64,000 nt of DNA. Origin: UKL13-2 sp043744255 (GTDB lineage Bacteria; Pseudomonadota; Gammaproteobacteria; Burkholderiales; Usitatibacteraceae). Each line of letters starts with the position of its first letter. Position 1 is the first letter of the stretch. Under the pieces are notes generated by a model. It was not told where the DNA came from, did not search any database, and saw only the letters and a list, made by a program, of their open reading frames with translations. The stretch covers positions 1-64,000 of the forward strand of contig JAYTVA010000079.1 of assembly GCA_043744255.1 (NCBI GenBank). The letters are read 5' to 3'. This document shows positions 9,153 to 19,481 of this stretch, in pieces. A program made the translations under genes and the position numbers.

Positions 9153-9455
9153 ATGCACATCATTTCAAAAAAAGCGCTTCAGCAGTTTTGGCAGAAGCAT
9201 CCAACGGCACGTGGGCCGTTAGAGGTCTGGTACCGCTTGGTTAATGCTATCCATTTCACCAATTTCAGCGCGTTAAAGCACACCTTCAATTCTGCGGATT
9301 ACGTTCCGCCGCATACCGTATTTGATATTGCTGGCAACAACTTCCGCATCATCGCGGTGATCCACTACAACCGTCAAAAGTTATACGTCCGCGAGGTCTT
9401 CACGCACGCAGAATACGACCAGTGGAGCAAAGCCAACCAAAGGACAAAATCATGA
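9153..9455 (+). CDS. higB: HigB-type mRNA interferase toxin
   Basis: 100-residue toxin of the HigB family in which the toxin gene comes first. Recognisable blocks are the N-terminal FWQKHPTARGPLEVWY segment and the central DIAGNNFRIIAVIHYNRQKLYVREVFTHAEYD core with its basic and histidine residues. HigB toxins cleave mRNA on the ribosome. The stop codon overlaps the antitoxin ATG by four bases. Full length for the family and no disruption seen. Confidence 0.9.
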   Translation: MHIISKKALQQFWQKHPTARGPLEVWYRLVNAIHFTNFSALKHTFNSADYVPPHTVFDIAGNNFRIIAVIHYNRQKLYVREVFTHAEYDQWSKANQRTKS

Positions 9456-9877
9456 AAGCACCGATCATTGATGCGGCAAAAATCGCGCCGGCTTGGAGCA
9501 AATTCCAAGCGGCGTTGCCGGTGAAATTGAGCACCATTCGCAGCGATGCGGAATACGATCGCATGGTGGTGTTCATGAATGGCCTGCTGGACAGCGTTGG
9601 CGACGATGAGCAGCACCCACTCGCCGATTTGCTTGCGTTGGCTGGGCAACTGATCGAAGACTTTGAGCACACCCGCTACGCCATCCCGGAAGCGCTACCC
9701 CACGAGGTTTTGCGTTATCTCATGAATCAGCATGGGCTCACGCAAACGGACTTGGGCGCAGAGGTGGGTGGTCAGTCGGTCGTCAGCGAAATCCTCAGTG
9801 GGAAGCGCCCGATCAACGCGCGCCAAGCAAAAGCAATGGCGGAACGGTTCGGGGTGCCGGGCGGCGTTTTTCTTTGA
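9452..9877 (+). CDS. higA: HigA-type XRE antitoxin
   Basis: 141-residue antitoxin with a C-terminal helix-turn-helix. The segment HGLTQTDLGAEVGGQSVVSE is an XRE-type HTH, followed by ILSGKRPINARQAKAMAERF. The N-terminal half (about 1-80) is the long HigA extension that binds the toxin. The ATG at 9452, four bases inside higB, is chosen; an upstream in-frame codon at 9422 lies deep within the toxin gene. It probably represses the operon through the palindrome at 9127-9143. Confidence 0.9.
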   Translation: MKAPIIDAAKIAPAWSKFQAALPVKLSTIRSDAEYDRMVVFMNGLLDSVGDDEQHPLADLLALAGQLIEDFEHTRYAIPEALPHEVLRYLMNQHGLTQTDLGAEVGGQSVVSEILSGKRPINARQAKAMAERFGVPGGVFL

Positions 9878-10158
9878 CGCCTGCGCTGCGCAACCGCAGC
9901 TTATTCGTGTTGGGCGTGTGTCAATTTTAACCAGCTACACGGATATTTTGAAAGACGGCGCACGCAACAAGTAAACCCATCCACTATTTGCTTAGCCACG
10001 CACTCGTCGCGATCAAGCGCACCCCCAATTACAGATTACGCCACCCCCCCCACAATTCCGCCACAATCCCGCCCCGTTGTTGCCTTTTCGTTAGGCTAAA
10101 GTCATGCTGCACCAAATCGCAACACGTCGAAAAATAACGCTGGATTGGGAGTAGCAAC
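9878..10158. other. Intergenic region without a recognisable gene
   Basis: 281 bases between higA and the macroglobulin gene. I see no convincing reading frame or structured RNA. A GGGAG Shine-Dalgarno lies just before the macroglobulin ATG. Confidence 0.5.
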
Positions 10159-13100
10159 ATGAATTTCATCAAGTCCGCATGGGCATTGTTCGTTGGTGCG
10201 AGCCGGTTTGTGGCGCGTGCATTCGGTTGGCTACTGGCAAAACTTTTTGGCACTTTCTCTTGGCGCTCGCCCGCGTGGGCGACGTGGCTGGGGTCGCGCG
10301 CGGGCACGGGGCTTGCCTACGCGGGGGCACGGCCGAAGCAAACCGCGCTCGTCGGTGCCGCGACGGTGCTCATCGCCGCCGCCGGAGCGGGCGCGTGGTG
10401 GTGGAACGAGCAACAGCCAAAGCCGGTCGAAACCAAATACCGCGTCACCGCGCCGGGCCGCATGGCCATTGAGGAACGCGACGCCACGCCCGAGCCGCTA
10501 TACGTCGCTTTCGATATTTCTTCCGCACCGTTAGCGAATGCGGGCAAGACCATCACCACCGGCATTGAACTCGCGCCAAAACTCGATGGCGTGTGGACGT
10601 GGGATGACGACAAGACGCTGCGGTTTCAGCCCAAGACCGACTGGCCGATTGGTCAGCAACACACCGTCACGATGGAGAAAAAAGGGTTTTTGGCGGACAA
10701 CGTGCGGGTCACAAAATATCGGTTCGATTTCAACAGCGCCGCGTTCGTCGCAAAAATTGCCGCTGGTGAGTTCTACCAAGACCCGCTCGATCCAGCACTC
10801 AAGAAGGTGGTGTCCACGGTGAATTTCACGCATCCCGTGGATACCGCTGAATTTGAAAAACGCATTCAGTTGAAATTCACTGGTCCCGATGCGAGCCTCA
10901 ATAGCGAGCCGAAGTTTGTGGTCAGCTACGACAAACTCAAGCTGAACGCCTACATTCATTCAGCCCCGTTGCCGGTGCCCAAAGACGATAGCAGCGTCGC
11001 GATCAACATCGACGGCGGCTTGGTGGCGGCGCGCGGCAGCAACAAGACCCTGGCGGCGCTCACGCGCAATGTGCTGGTGCCGAACATCTACTCCCTACAG
11101 GTCAAAAAAATCACGCCGACGTTGGTGAAAAACGACAAGGCTGATCCCGAACAAGTGATGGTTTTTGAGACTTCCGCCACGGTGCATGAGAAAGAGTTCG
11201 CGAAGAACCTCAGCGCGTTCATCCTGCCGCTGTATCACCCTGACACCAAAGTTGAGGATCGCAAGTCCCCGCACAGTTGGCGCGCTGCCATGGTCGGCCC
11301 GGAGATTCTGAAGTTGAGCGAGCCGCTGAAGCTCGACGCGATCCCGGCTGAACGCGAACATGTGCAACTGCATAGTTTCAAATTTTCAGCGCCCGTGGGT
11401 CGCGATATTTTTGTGAAAGTGAACAAGGATTTCAAAGCGTTCGGCGGCTATTTGATGCGCAACGTTGTTGAGCAGACCGTGCGCGTGCCAGCGTACCCGA
11501 AGGAAGTGAAGATCCTGCATTCGGGCTCACTGTTGGCGATGAGCGGCGAGAAGAAAGTCTCGGTGATGACGCGCGATGTGCCCGCATTGCGCTACGAGGT
11601 TGGCCGTTTGCTGCCGCAACAGATTCAGCATCTGGTCACGATGTCGAACGGCAACTTCGCGTCGCCCGACTTTATCAACGATTTCGACGCGAACAATCTG
11701 ACCGAACGATTTGAAGAGATCAATGAGCTGCCTTTGGCGGCACCGGGCAAATCGCAATACCACGCGTTTGACCTCGGCAAATACCTCGATAAGGCACAGG
11801 ACAACAAGCGCGGCGTATTTTTCCTGACCGTCGAAGGGGTCATGGTCAACAAGGAAAAGAAAAAAGTGAGTGATGTCGGCGGCAAAGCCACCCGGCTCAT
11901 CGTGGTCACCGATCTGGGCGTGGTGGTGAAGAAAAACGTCGATGGCAGCCAGGATGTGTTTGTGCAGTCGATTGCCAGCGGCGAGCCGGTCGCGGGCGCT
12001 GCCGTCGAAATTCTGGGCCGCAACGGGCTCGCAGTGCTTACGCAAACCACCGATGCCGAGGGCCGCGCACGCTTTGGCGATTTGAAATCGTACAAACGCG
12101 AGCAGCAGCCGGTGGTGTACGTGGTGAAAAAGGCGGGCGACCAGTCGTTTATGCCGATGAATCGCGCTGATCGCGATCTGGATGTGTCGCGCTTTGATGT
12201 CGGTGGTGTCGCCAATACGGCGCAGGCCAATCGGCTGTCGGCGTATCTGTTTTCAGATCGTGGCATCTATCGCCCCGGCGATGAAATTCGCGTCGGCATG
12301 ATCGTCAAGTCGAGCGACTGGACACGGAAGCTTGCCGGCGTGCCGTTAGAGGCGATCATCACCGATGCGCGCGGCCTCACCGTCAAACGCGAAAAAATCA
12401 AACTCTCGGCCGCCGGCTTTGAAGAGCTGCGCCACACCACGCAGGAGACGTCGCCGACCGGCAACTACACGGTCAATTTGCATACGGTGCGAGACGGTGC
12501 GCCGGAGAGTTTGCTCGGTAGCGTGCAGGTGAAGGTGCGCGAATTTCTGCCGGATCGCTTGAAGATCGCGGCGCATCTGTCTGCCGAATCGTTCGAAGGC
12601 TGGGTGTCGCCGGACGACTTGAAGGCGCGCGTGAACTTGCAAAACCTATTCGGCACGCCCGCCGCTGATCGCCGCATCACCGGCACCTTGTCACTGAACC
12701 CATCGCAGGCCACCTTCGCGAGCTACAAGGATTACATCTTCACCGATCCGCAGCGATCCAAAGAAAGCTTCAACGAAAATCTCGCCGAGACCAAGACCGA
12801 TGACAAGGGTGACGCGGAGTGGAATCTAAATCTGAAACGCTTCACGCGTGCGACCTATCGCTTGCTGGTGGTGACGCAGGGATTCGAGGCCGAAGGTGGC
12901 CGTAGCGTGACGGCTGAAACCGGCGTGCTGGTGTCGTCGATGCCTTATTTAGTGGGCTACAAAGCGGATGGTGATCTGGGCTACGTATCGCGGAACGCCG
13001 CGCGGGGCGTGGAGTTTATCGGTATCAACGCACAAGCAAAGAAGACTGCTGTCAGTGATTTGAAGTTGCAGCACATCGAGCGCAAATACGTTTCGGTGCT

Positions 13101-16047
13101 GACCAAGCAATCGAACGACACCTTCAAATACGAGAGCGTTAAAAAAGAAGTGGTGCTCAGCGAAGCGCCGTTTGCACTTGCAGCGGCGGGCACCAAAACG
13201 CCGCTACCGAGCAAAGAACCAGGCGCGTATTCGCTACTGGTGCGCGATAGCGCGGGGCAAGAGTTGGCGAAGGTCGATTACAACGTCGCTGGGGCCGCCA
13301 ACCTCACGCGCTCGCTGGAGAAAAATGCCGAATTGCAGATCGTGTTGAACAAGCCCGACTTCGGTGCCGGCGAGGAAATCGAGTTACAGATCAAGGCACC
13401 GTACGTCGGCGCGGGCCTCATCACCATCGAGCGCGAACGTGTGCACGCGGCGCAGTGGTTCAAGACCACCACCACGAGCTCGGTGCAAAAGATCAAGATT
13501 CCGGCAGGCTTTGAGGGCAACGGCTACGTGTCGGTGACGTTCATTCGCGACGCGGCCTCCGAAGAAATCTACGCCTCACCGTTGTCGTTTGGCGTGATGC
13601 CGTTTCAGGTGAATCTCGATCAACGCAAGGCGAAGTTGTCGCTGGAAGCCCCCGCGCTGGTGAAGCCTGGCGACATCTTGCGCATGAAAGTGAAATCGGA
13701 TCGACCCACGCGCGCGGTGCTGTTTGCGGTGGACGAAGGCATTTTGCAAGTCGCCAATTACAAGACCGCCAACCCGCTGGCGCATTTTTTCCAGAAGCGC
13801 GCGCTGGACGTGAAGACTTCGCAAATTCTCGATTTGATCTTGCCCGAATTCAAACGCTTGATGGCGCAAGCGGCGCCCGGCGGCGATCAAGCGGGCGCAA
13901 TTGGCAAGAATCTGAACCCGTTCAAACGCAAACGCGATAAGCCCACCACGTTCTGGAGCGGCTTGATCGACGTAGGCCCAGAAGAAAAAGACCTCACCTA
14001 CACGGTGCCGGATTATTTCAACGGCAGCCTGCGCGTGATGCTGGTGGCGGTGTCGGAAGACGCGATTGGCGTCACTGAGAAAAAGACCACCGCGCGCGGC
14101 GACTTTGTGTTGTCACCCAACGTGCCCGTCGTGGTCGCACCCGGCGATGAATTCGATGTGAGTGTGGGCATCGCTAACAATTTGGTTGGCTCGGGCAAAG
14201 CGGCGACGGTGGCCGCCGCACTGGCGACCTCGGCGCATTTTGAAATCGTTGGCGACGCGAAAGCGAATGTCGCCATCCCGGAAATGCGCGAGGGTGTGGC
14301 GCGCTACCGCTTGCGGGTGAAAGACAAACTCGGTTCGGGCACCTTGACGTTCACGGCCGGCATTGGCAACAAGGGCGCGAAATTTGGCGAAGACATCAGC
14401 GTGCGGCCATCGGTGCCGTACATGACGAGCCTGATTGCGGGCGACTTCAAAGACAAGAAACTCGATGTGGCGATTACCCGCAGTCTGTATAGCGAGTACC
14501 GCACCTTCGATGCCGGCATCTCGTTGGTGCCGCTGTCGTTGGCGAACGGCTTGACCGCCTATCTCGGCAGCTTTCCGTATAGCTGCACCGAGCAATTGGT
14601 GAGCATGGGCATGCCGGCCGTGGTGCTGGGCAATCGTCCTGAATTTGGCAAGCTAAAAACGCAGAAAGAGGCTGACAATTTGGCGGGCTTGATCGCCACG
14701 CTGCGCTCTCGACAAAACGCGGAAGGTGGCTTTGGGCTGTGGGCCGCGAATGCGCAGGTACACGAATTCGCCAGCGTGTATGCGGCCTTGTTCTTGATCG
14801 AAGCGCGTGATCGTGGTCAGGTGGTGCCCGCCGATATGCTGAAACTCTCGCTCAGTTATCTCGAACAACTCGCCGCCAGCGATGGCACTGACTTGTATCA
14901 GGAGCGCATTCGCGCATTTGCGATTTATCTGCTCACACGTGAGGGCAAAGTCACTACCAACTACGCGGCGGCGTTGCAGGCGCGGCTCGAAGCAGTGCAC
15001 CCGAAAACTTGGCGCACGGATCTTGCTGCCGGCTATTTGGCGGCGACCTATCAGCTGATGAAGCAGGCGAAGACCGCTGACAATCTGATGGCGGGGATGA
15101 AGGTCGTCGGGGCAGAGCAATTGCGCTATCAATTCTTTTACGACAGCCTGATCCACAACGCGCAACTGGTGTATCTCACCGCGCGGCATTTCCCGGAGCG
15201 CATGAAAAAGCTGCCGCCCGAAACGCTGCCGACAATGGTGCAATCCATTCAAAAGGGCTACTACAACACCTTGTCATCGAGCTACGCGATCATGGCGCTT
15301 GATGCCTACGCGAGTGCCTCGATCAATAGCGGAAACGCAAAGTTTTCGCTTGCCGAGGTGTTGAAAGACGGCAAGTTGAATCCGCTGACGCTCCCGGCGG
15401 GACTCATGCCGCGCGTGAATTTGAGCGATGCGGCGACCAAGGTGCAGTTCGCGGCCGAGGGCGATTTGTCGGCCTACTACCTTATCAACCAATCCGGCTT
15501 TGATCGCGCGCTACCGACCACCGACATCAAGAATGGCCTGGAAGTGTTGCGCGAATACACCGATCTCGCCGGTAAGCCGATTAGCAAAGTGAAGCTCGGC
15601 GAAGAAATTGAAGTGCACGTAAAAATGCGCGCGTTGAAAGATGCGCAGTACGACATGGCGATTGTTGATTTGCTGCCCGGCGGGTTTGAGGTGGTGGCAG
15701 AACCGCGCAAGACTGCCCCAAAAGCCACGCCTGGCGCGGCCTCCCGGCAATCGGCTGAAGGTGAGGGCAGCGAAGGCGAGCGTGATGAACCTAACGAATC
15801 CGAGAACGCATACACGCCACCCATCGGTTCGCCGAAATCGACGTGGCAGGCCGAGTACGTCGACATCCGCGAAGACCGCGTGGTGCTCTACGGCATGGTG
15901 CCGACAGAGGTCAAGACGTTCGTGTACCGCATCAAGGCGACCAACACCGGTAACTTTGTGGTGCCACCAACGTTTGCAGAATCGATGTACGACCGCACGG
16001 TGCAGGCAAGATCGTTGGGCGGGCGGATGGTGGTGGAGAAGCCTTGA
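10159..16047 (+). CDS. yfhM: Bacterial alpha-2-macroglobulin (YfhM/ECAM-like)
   Basis: 1962-residue periplasmic protease trap. The N-terminus has a basic, amphipathic stretch and then one membrane segment at about residues 61-78, so it is anchored in the inner membrane rather than being a lipoprotein like E. coli YfhM. Macroglobulin domains follow, then the bait region. A thioester motif CTEQ is at residues 1476-1479, in the context SFPYSCTEQLVS, with Cys and Gln at thioester spacing, and an alpha-alpha toroid domain follows. Near the C-terminus a Glu/Ser-rich low-complexity insert (about residues 1855-1895) interrupts the last domain. In E. coli this gene pairs with pbpC, as here. The proposed family role is to trap invading proteases when the envelope is breached, with PBP1C repairing the wall. 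Confidence 0.93.
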   Translation: MNFIKSAWALFVGASRFVARAFGWLLAKLFGTFSWRSPAWATWLGSRAGTGLAYAGARPKQTALVGAATVLIAAAGAGAWWWNEQQPKPVETKYRVTAPGRMAIEERDATPEPLYVAFDISSAPLANAGKTITTGIELAPKLDGVWTWDDDKTLRFQPKTDWPIGQQHTVTMEKKGFLADNVRVTKYRFDFNSAAFVAKIAAGEFYQDPLDPALKKVVSTVNFTHPVDTAEFEKRIQLKFTGPDASLNSEPKFVVSYDKLKLNAYIHSAPLPVPKDDSSVAINIDGGLVAARGSNKTLAALTRNVLVPNIYSLQVKKITPTLVKNDKADPEQVMVFETSATVHEKEFAKNLSAFILPLYHPDTKVEDRKSPHSWRAAMVGPEILKLSEPLKLDAIPAEREHVQLHSFKFSAPVGRDIFVKVNKDFKAFGGYLMRNVVEQTVRVPAYPKEVKILHSGSLLAMSGEKKVSVMTRDVPALRYEVGRLLPQQIQHLVTMSNGNFASPDFINDFDANNLTERFEEINELPLAAPGKSQYHAFDLGKYLDKAQDNKRGVFFLTVEGVMVNKEKKKVSDVGGKATRLIVVTDLGVVVKKNVDGSQDVFVQSIASGEPVAGAAVEILGRNGLAVLTQTTDAEGRARFGDLKSYKREQQPVVYVVKKAGDQSFMPMNRADRDLDVSRFDVGGVANTAQANRLSAYLFSDRGIYRPGDEIRVGMIVKSSDWTRKLAGVPLEAIITDARGLTVKREKIKLSAAGFEELRHTTQETSPTGNYTVNLHTVRDGAPESLLGSVQVKVREFLPDRLKIAAHLSAESFEGWVSPDDLKARVNLQNLFGTPAADRRITGTLSLNPSQATFASYKDYIFTDPQRSKESFNENLAETKTDDKGDAEWNLNLKRFTRATYRLLVVTQGFEAEGGRSVTAETGVLVSSMPYLVGYKADGDLGYVSRNAARGVEFIGINAQAKKTAVSDLKLQHIERKYVSVLTKQSNDTFKYESVKKEVVLSEAPFALAAAGTKTPLPSKEPGAYSLLVRDSAGQELAKVDYNVAGAANLTRSLEKNAELQIVLNKPDFGAGEEIELQIKAPYVGAGLITIERERVHAAQWFKTTTTSSVQKIKIPAGFEGNGYVSVTFIRDAASEEIYASPLSFGVMPFQVNLDQRKAKLSLEAPALVKPGDILRMKVKSDRPTRAVLFAVDEGILQVANYKTANPLAHFFQKRALDVKTSQILDLILPEFKRLMAQAAPGGDQAGAIGKNLNPFKRKRDKPTTFWSGLIDVGPEEKDLTYTVPDYFNGSLRVMLVAVSEDAIGVTEKKTTARGDFVLSPNVPVVVAPGDEFDVSVGIANNLVGSGKAATVAAALATSAHFEIVGDAKANVAIPEMREGVARYRLRVKDKLGSGTLTFTAGIGNKGAKFGEDISVRPSVPYMTSLIAGDFKDKKLDVAITRSLYSEYRTFDAGISLVPLSLANGLTAYLGSFPYSCTEQLVSMGMPAVVLGNRPEFGKLKTQKEADNLAGLIATLRSRQNAEGGFGLWAANAQVHEFASVYAALFLIEARDRGQVVPADMLKLSLSYLEQLAASDGTDLYQERIRAFAIYLLTREGKVTTNYAAALQARLEAVHPKTWRTDLAAGYLAATYQLMKQAKTADNLMAGMKVVGAEQLRYQFFYDSLIHNAQLVYLTARHFPERMKKLPPETLPTMVQSIQKGYYNTLSSSYAIMALDAYASASINSGNAKFSLAEVLKDGKLNPLTLPAGLMPRVNLSDAATKVQFAAEGDLSAYYLINQSGFDRALPTTDIKNGLEVLREYTDLAGKPISKVKLGEEIEVHVKMRALKDAQYDMAIVDLLPGGFEVVAEPRKTAPKATPGAASRQSAEGEGSEGERDEPNESENAYTPPIGSPKSTWQAEYVDIREDRVVLYGMVPTEVKTFVYRIKATNTGNFVVPPTFAESMYDRTVQARSLGGRMVVEKP

Positions 16048-16091
16048 GTCGTTTTGTCTTTATCGAAGCGATTTCTAGAGATGACGACCGC

Positions 16092-16334
16092 AAATCCCCC
16101 GCGCGGTGATGACTTGGGCATCGGTGATGTGCGGCCCCCTTTAGGAAAGGGGGCAATGCTGGTGCGATGCCAACGCTCGTATCAGCGCGATGCGAGGAGA
16201 AAAATTCACCCGGGCGAGCGGCGCACGTTTGTACGATGCCCACGCCCATATCAACGCGATGCAAAAACACTGCCCCCTTTGCAAAAGGGGGCCAGCGCGT
16301 CACGGTGCGAACGCTTAGGCAGCGCGGGGGATTT
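16092..16334. repeat. Palindromic repeat family A, copy 2 (yfhM-pbpC spacer)
   Basis: Terminal arms AAATCCCCC (16092-16100) and GGGGGATTT (16326-16334) enclose two C-run/G-run hairpins, near 16134-16160 and 16270-16295. Between them an approximately 33-bp segment is duplicated with about 69-bp spacing (16162-16194 and 16231-16262). It fills almost the whole spacer and ends four bases before the pbpC start. Confidence 0.75.
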
Positions 16335-16337
16335 ACG

Positions 16338-18695
16338 GTGTTGAAACTTTCGCGCTACGTGAAGTGGATCACGGTCATCGTGCTGTTGGTGGCGATCATC
16401 TTGGTGATCGTCCGCGTGTTGCCACGCCCGCCATTGTCGATGGCCTTCGCATCCTCCACCGCAATCTACGACACCAACCACAAGCTCCTGCGGCTCACGC
16501 TGGCCGACGACGAGAAGTACCGTCTGTGGACGCCGCTGAAGGAAATCTCACCGACGCTGATCGCGGCAACGCTGCTGCACGAAGACCGACATTTTCGCCA
16601 GCACCCCGGCGTGAATCCGTTTGCGCTTACGCGTGGCGCGTGGCGCACGTACGCGACCGATCTGCGCCGTCAGGGTGGCTCGACCATCACGATGCAGCTT
16701 GCGCGTCTGAAATACGGCATGGCCTCGCGCACCGTGGCGGGCAAGCTGCAACAGGTGTTGCGCGCGTTGCAGCTTGAGGCGATGTACAGCAAAGACGCCA
16801 TCCTTGAAGCGTATTTGAATCTCGTCCCGTATGGCGCGAACATCGAAGGCGTGGGTGCCGGGAGCCTGATTTACTTTGGCAAGCGGGCGCAAAATTTGTC
16901 GCTGCCTGAAGCGTTGGCGTTGACTGTGATTCCGCAAAGCCCGGCGCGGCGCGGGCTTGGCGCGAGTGCGGGTGCCGACACGTCGGCGTTGATGCAAGCA
17001 CGCGCGGCACTATTTCAGGTGTGGCTTACCGCGCACCCAGAAGACGCTAACAAGTCACACCAAATCGCGGTGCCGTTGAAACTTGCGGCGATTGATAGCT
17101 TGCCGTTCGCGGCACCGCACGCAGTGAACGCGCTAATCGCCGAACAGCGACAGCGCGCGGTGGTGCCCTCGCAGCAGCGTGAAATTCGCGCAACGCTCGA
17201 CTTGCGGCAACAACGATTGTTGGAGCGACAGGTGCGAGCCTACGTGAACACGCACGCACGCATCGGCATCAAGAACGCCTCGGCGATGTTGCTCGACACA
17301 CGCACGATGGAAGTGAAGGCGCAGGTTGGCTCCGCTGACTTTTTTAACGACGACATCGAGGGGCAGGTCAATGGCACACTCGCGAAACGCTCGCCCGGCT
17401 CCACGCTGAAACCGTTTGTGTATGCGCTCGGTCTCGACCAGGGGTTACTGCATCCGCTGACGGTGTTGCGCGACGCGCCATCTAGCTTCGGGTACTTCAG
17501 CCCGGAAAACTTTGACGGGCAATTCGCCGGCCCGATCACCGCCAAAGATGCCCTCATCAAAAGCCGCAATATCCCCGCCGTGCAAGTATCGGCGCGGCTT
17601 TCCAAGCCTTCGCTCTATGATTTTTTGCGCACGGCTGGCGTCGCGCGCATGAAACCCGAGGCGCATTACGGCCTGGCGCTGGTGCTGGGTGGCGGTGAAG
17701 TGACGATGGAAGAAATGGTGACGATGTATGCAGCACTTGCCAACGGCGGTGAGTTGCGCAAGGTGCGCTACAGCAAAGGCGATGACCAGCCCGCGACTGC
17801 GGTGCGCTTGTTGAGCGAGGAGGCGAGCTTCATCACGCTGGAAATGTTGAAGGACAACCCACGCCCCCACGAGAGTGCGCTCGCGACGCGGCGTGTGGAC
17901 GTGCATTGGAAAACCGGCACGTCGTATGGCTTTCGTGACGCGTGGAGCGTCGGCATCTTCGGCCCGTACGTGCTGGCGGTGTGGATTGGCAACTTTGATG
18001 GTGAGGCGAATCCCGCGTTCATCGGCGCGGAGGCGGCCGCACCGCTGTTTTTTCAGATGATCGATGCACTGGCCGCCGATGAGCGCCACATGCCGACGAT
18101 GGTGCGCCTACCGCCACGGCGGCTCACGAAAATCGAGGTGTGCGCGGCGAGCGGTGATTTGCCGAATGCAGCGTGTCCGCAAACGGCCAAGACTTGGTTT
18201 ATTCCCGGCGTGTCGCCGATTCGCGTCTCGACGATTCACCGTCAGCTCGCCATCGACAAGCGCAGCGGCCTGCAAGCGTGCGCGCCGTTTCGCGAAAGCG
18301 ATGTGCGATACGACGTTTACGAATTTTGGCCGTCAGATTTGCAAAAACTTTTTCGCGAGGCGGGCATGCCGCGTCGCACGCCGCCTAACTTCATGCCGCA
18401 ATGTGCCGCCAGCGTGAGTGCCGGCGAACCACCGCGCATCATGTATCCGCTGCGCGGTGTCACCTACACCTTGCGCAACGCCTCAGCGGCGGACGAAAGC
18501 GTGAACCTGCAAGCGGTGACCGACGGCGATGCGCGCGAAGTGTTTTGGTTCGCCGATCAGACGTTCATTGGCCGCGCAAAATCCGGTGCGGCCTTGGCGT
18601 GGAAGCCCACGGTCGCCGGAAACTACTTGCTGCGCGCCGTGGACGATCAGGGTCGCGCGGATAGCCGCGAGCTAACGGTCGCGGTCGTGCGGTGA
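16338..18695 (+). CDS. pbpC: Penicillin-binding protein 1C
   Basis: 785-residue bifunctional peptidoglycan synthase. An N-terminal membrane anchor (about 9-28) is followed by a GT51 glycosyltransferase domain with the catalytic Glu82 in HEDRHFRQHPGV and the GGSTITMQLARL block. The transpeptidase domain has the active serine in STLK (Ser355), SRN in KSRNIPAVQ, and KTGT at Lys525. The C-terminal PBPC_C beta domain closes the protein. The GTG at 16338 (or TTG at 16341) is chosen because any earlier start would translate the repeat element. The GGGGG of the repeat arm lies at 16326-16330 and may serve as its ribosome-binding site. Its partner is the macroglobulin gene upstream. Confidence 0.95.
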   Translation: MLKLSRYVKWITVIVLLVAIILVIVRVLPRPPLSMAFASSTAIYDTNHKLLRLTLADDEKYRLWTPLKEISPTLIAATLLHEDRHFRQHPGVNPFALTRGAWRTYATDLRRQGGSTITMQLARLKYGMASRTVAGKLQQVLRALQLEAMYSKDAILEAYLNLVPYGANIEGVGAGSLIYFGKRAQNLSLPEALALTVIPQSPARRGLGASAGADTSALMQARAALFQVWLTAHPEDANKSHQIAVPLKLAAIDSLPFAAPHAVNALIAEQRQRAVVPSQQREIRATLDLRQQRLLERQVRAYVNTHARIGIKNASAMLLDTRTMEVKAQVGSADFFNDDIEGQVNGTLAKRSPGSTLKPFVYALGLDQGLLHPLTVLRDAPSSFGYFSPENFDGQFAGPITAKDALIKSRNIPAVQVSARLSKPSLYDFLRTAGVARMKPEAHYGLALVLGGGEVTMEEMVTMYAALANGGELRKVRYSKGDDQPATAVRLLSEEASFITLEMLKDNPRPHESALATRRVDVHWKTGTSYGFRDAWSVGIFGPYVLAVWIGNFDGEANPAFIGAEAAAPLFFQMIDALAADERHMPTMVRLPPRRLTKIEVCAASGDLPNAACPQTAKTWFIPGVSPIRVSTIHRQLAIDKRSGLQACAPFRESDVRYDVYEFWPSDLQKLFREAGMPRRTPPNFMPQCAASVSAGEPPRIMYPLRGVTYTLRNASAADESVNLQAVTDGDAREVFWFADQTFIGRAKSGAALAWKPTVAGNYLLRAVDDQGRADSRELTVAVVR

Positions 18696-19481
18696 TTAGT
18701 TCCGCGAACCGGAATAGGTCGCATCAACGCGACACGCCCCGTTTTGTGCGGCGATTTTCATCGAGAACGCATCGTCGCTGAACAGCCCATCGCTGCCGCG
18801 CCAGGTGCCGGTGACACCGCTGGTGCAACTGTAATTGCCGCTTGCTTCTACGTTGCTGCCGACCTGGCTGTACGCACCGGTAAGTGTGCACGACGAGGTG
18901 CCCGCCGCACCCTGTGTTTCTTGCACGATGGACATCGTGGTGGCCGTAGTGGTGACGCGAAACAGCGAATTGGCGAAGTAGCGCGTGTTATCGGTGCAGT
19001 TGCTTGGCTGCCCTAATTCTGCGCCGTAGAAATCACCGGCGATGCGCTGCGCGGCGAAGGTGAAGCGGGTGAGTGTTTTGTTGACGGTGGCGCTGTTGGC
19101 GGTATAGGTGAGGCTCAGCGTTTTCTTGTCTGTGAAGTTGAAGGTGGCGGTGCCGGCGGTAGTGTTGGCGACACTGGCCGGGTTCCACGCACCCGCGAAA
19201 TACGAGCCGCGCGTGATGGTGACGGGGCCCGTGAAGATGTCGTTGCCGGTTTTGCGCGCGGCTGAGCTGAACCAAGTGGGGGAGCCATCGGTCGCTTGCA
19301 CGAACCAAGCCACGAACAGCGTGTCGCCCTGCTGATTGATGTTCATGCCCCAGCCGGATTCGCTGGGGTTCCACCACATGTCTTGATAGCTGGTGGCGTG
19401 GGCGGTGCCCGCGCAGGCGAGCAGAACAGCGCACAGCACGCGGGCGGGAATGGCTCGGAGGGATGACAAAACGCGGGGCAT
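18696..19481 (-). CDS. Secreted protein of unknown function
   Basis: 261 residues with a clear signal peptide (basic start, hydrophobic core to about residue 27, cleavage after AHA). The mature N-terminus has an aromatic and Gly-rich motif (DMWWNPSESGWG, then QQGDTLFVAWF). This motif recurs in secreted or cell-surface proteins of beta- and gammaproteobacteria but has no assigned function. The rest is rich in Thr/Ser/Asn and probably beta-structured, with several cysteines that could form disulfides. The ATG at 19481 has a strong AAGGAG eight bases upstream, so it is preferred over the codon at 19559. It converges with pbpC, directly abutting its stop. Confidence 0.75.
   Translation of the reverse strand: MPRVLSSLRAIPARVLCAVLLACAGTAHATSYQDMWWNPSESGWGMNINQQGDTLFVAWFVQATDGSPTWFSSAARKTGNDIFTGPVTITRGSYFAGAWNPASVANTTAGTATFNFTDKKTLSLTYTANSATVNKTLTRFTFAAQRIAGDFYGAELGQPSNCTDNTRYFANSLFRVTTTATTMSIVQETQGAAGTSSCTLTGAYSQVGSNVEASGNYSCTSGVTGTWRGSDGLFSDDAFSMKIAAQNGACRVDATYSGSRN

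Noticed and set aside
9878..10158. Possible small gene after higA
   Set aside because: No start with a ribosome-binding site and no conserved-looking peptide. Left as intergenic.
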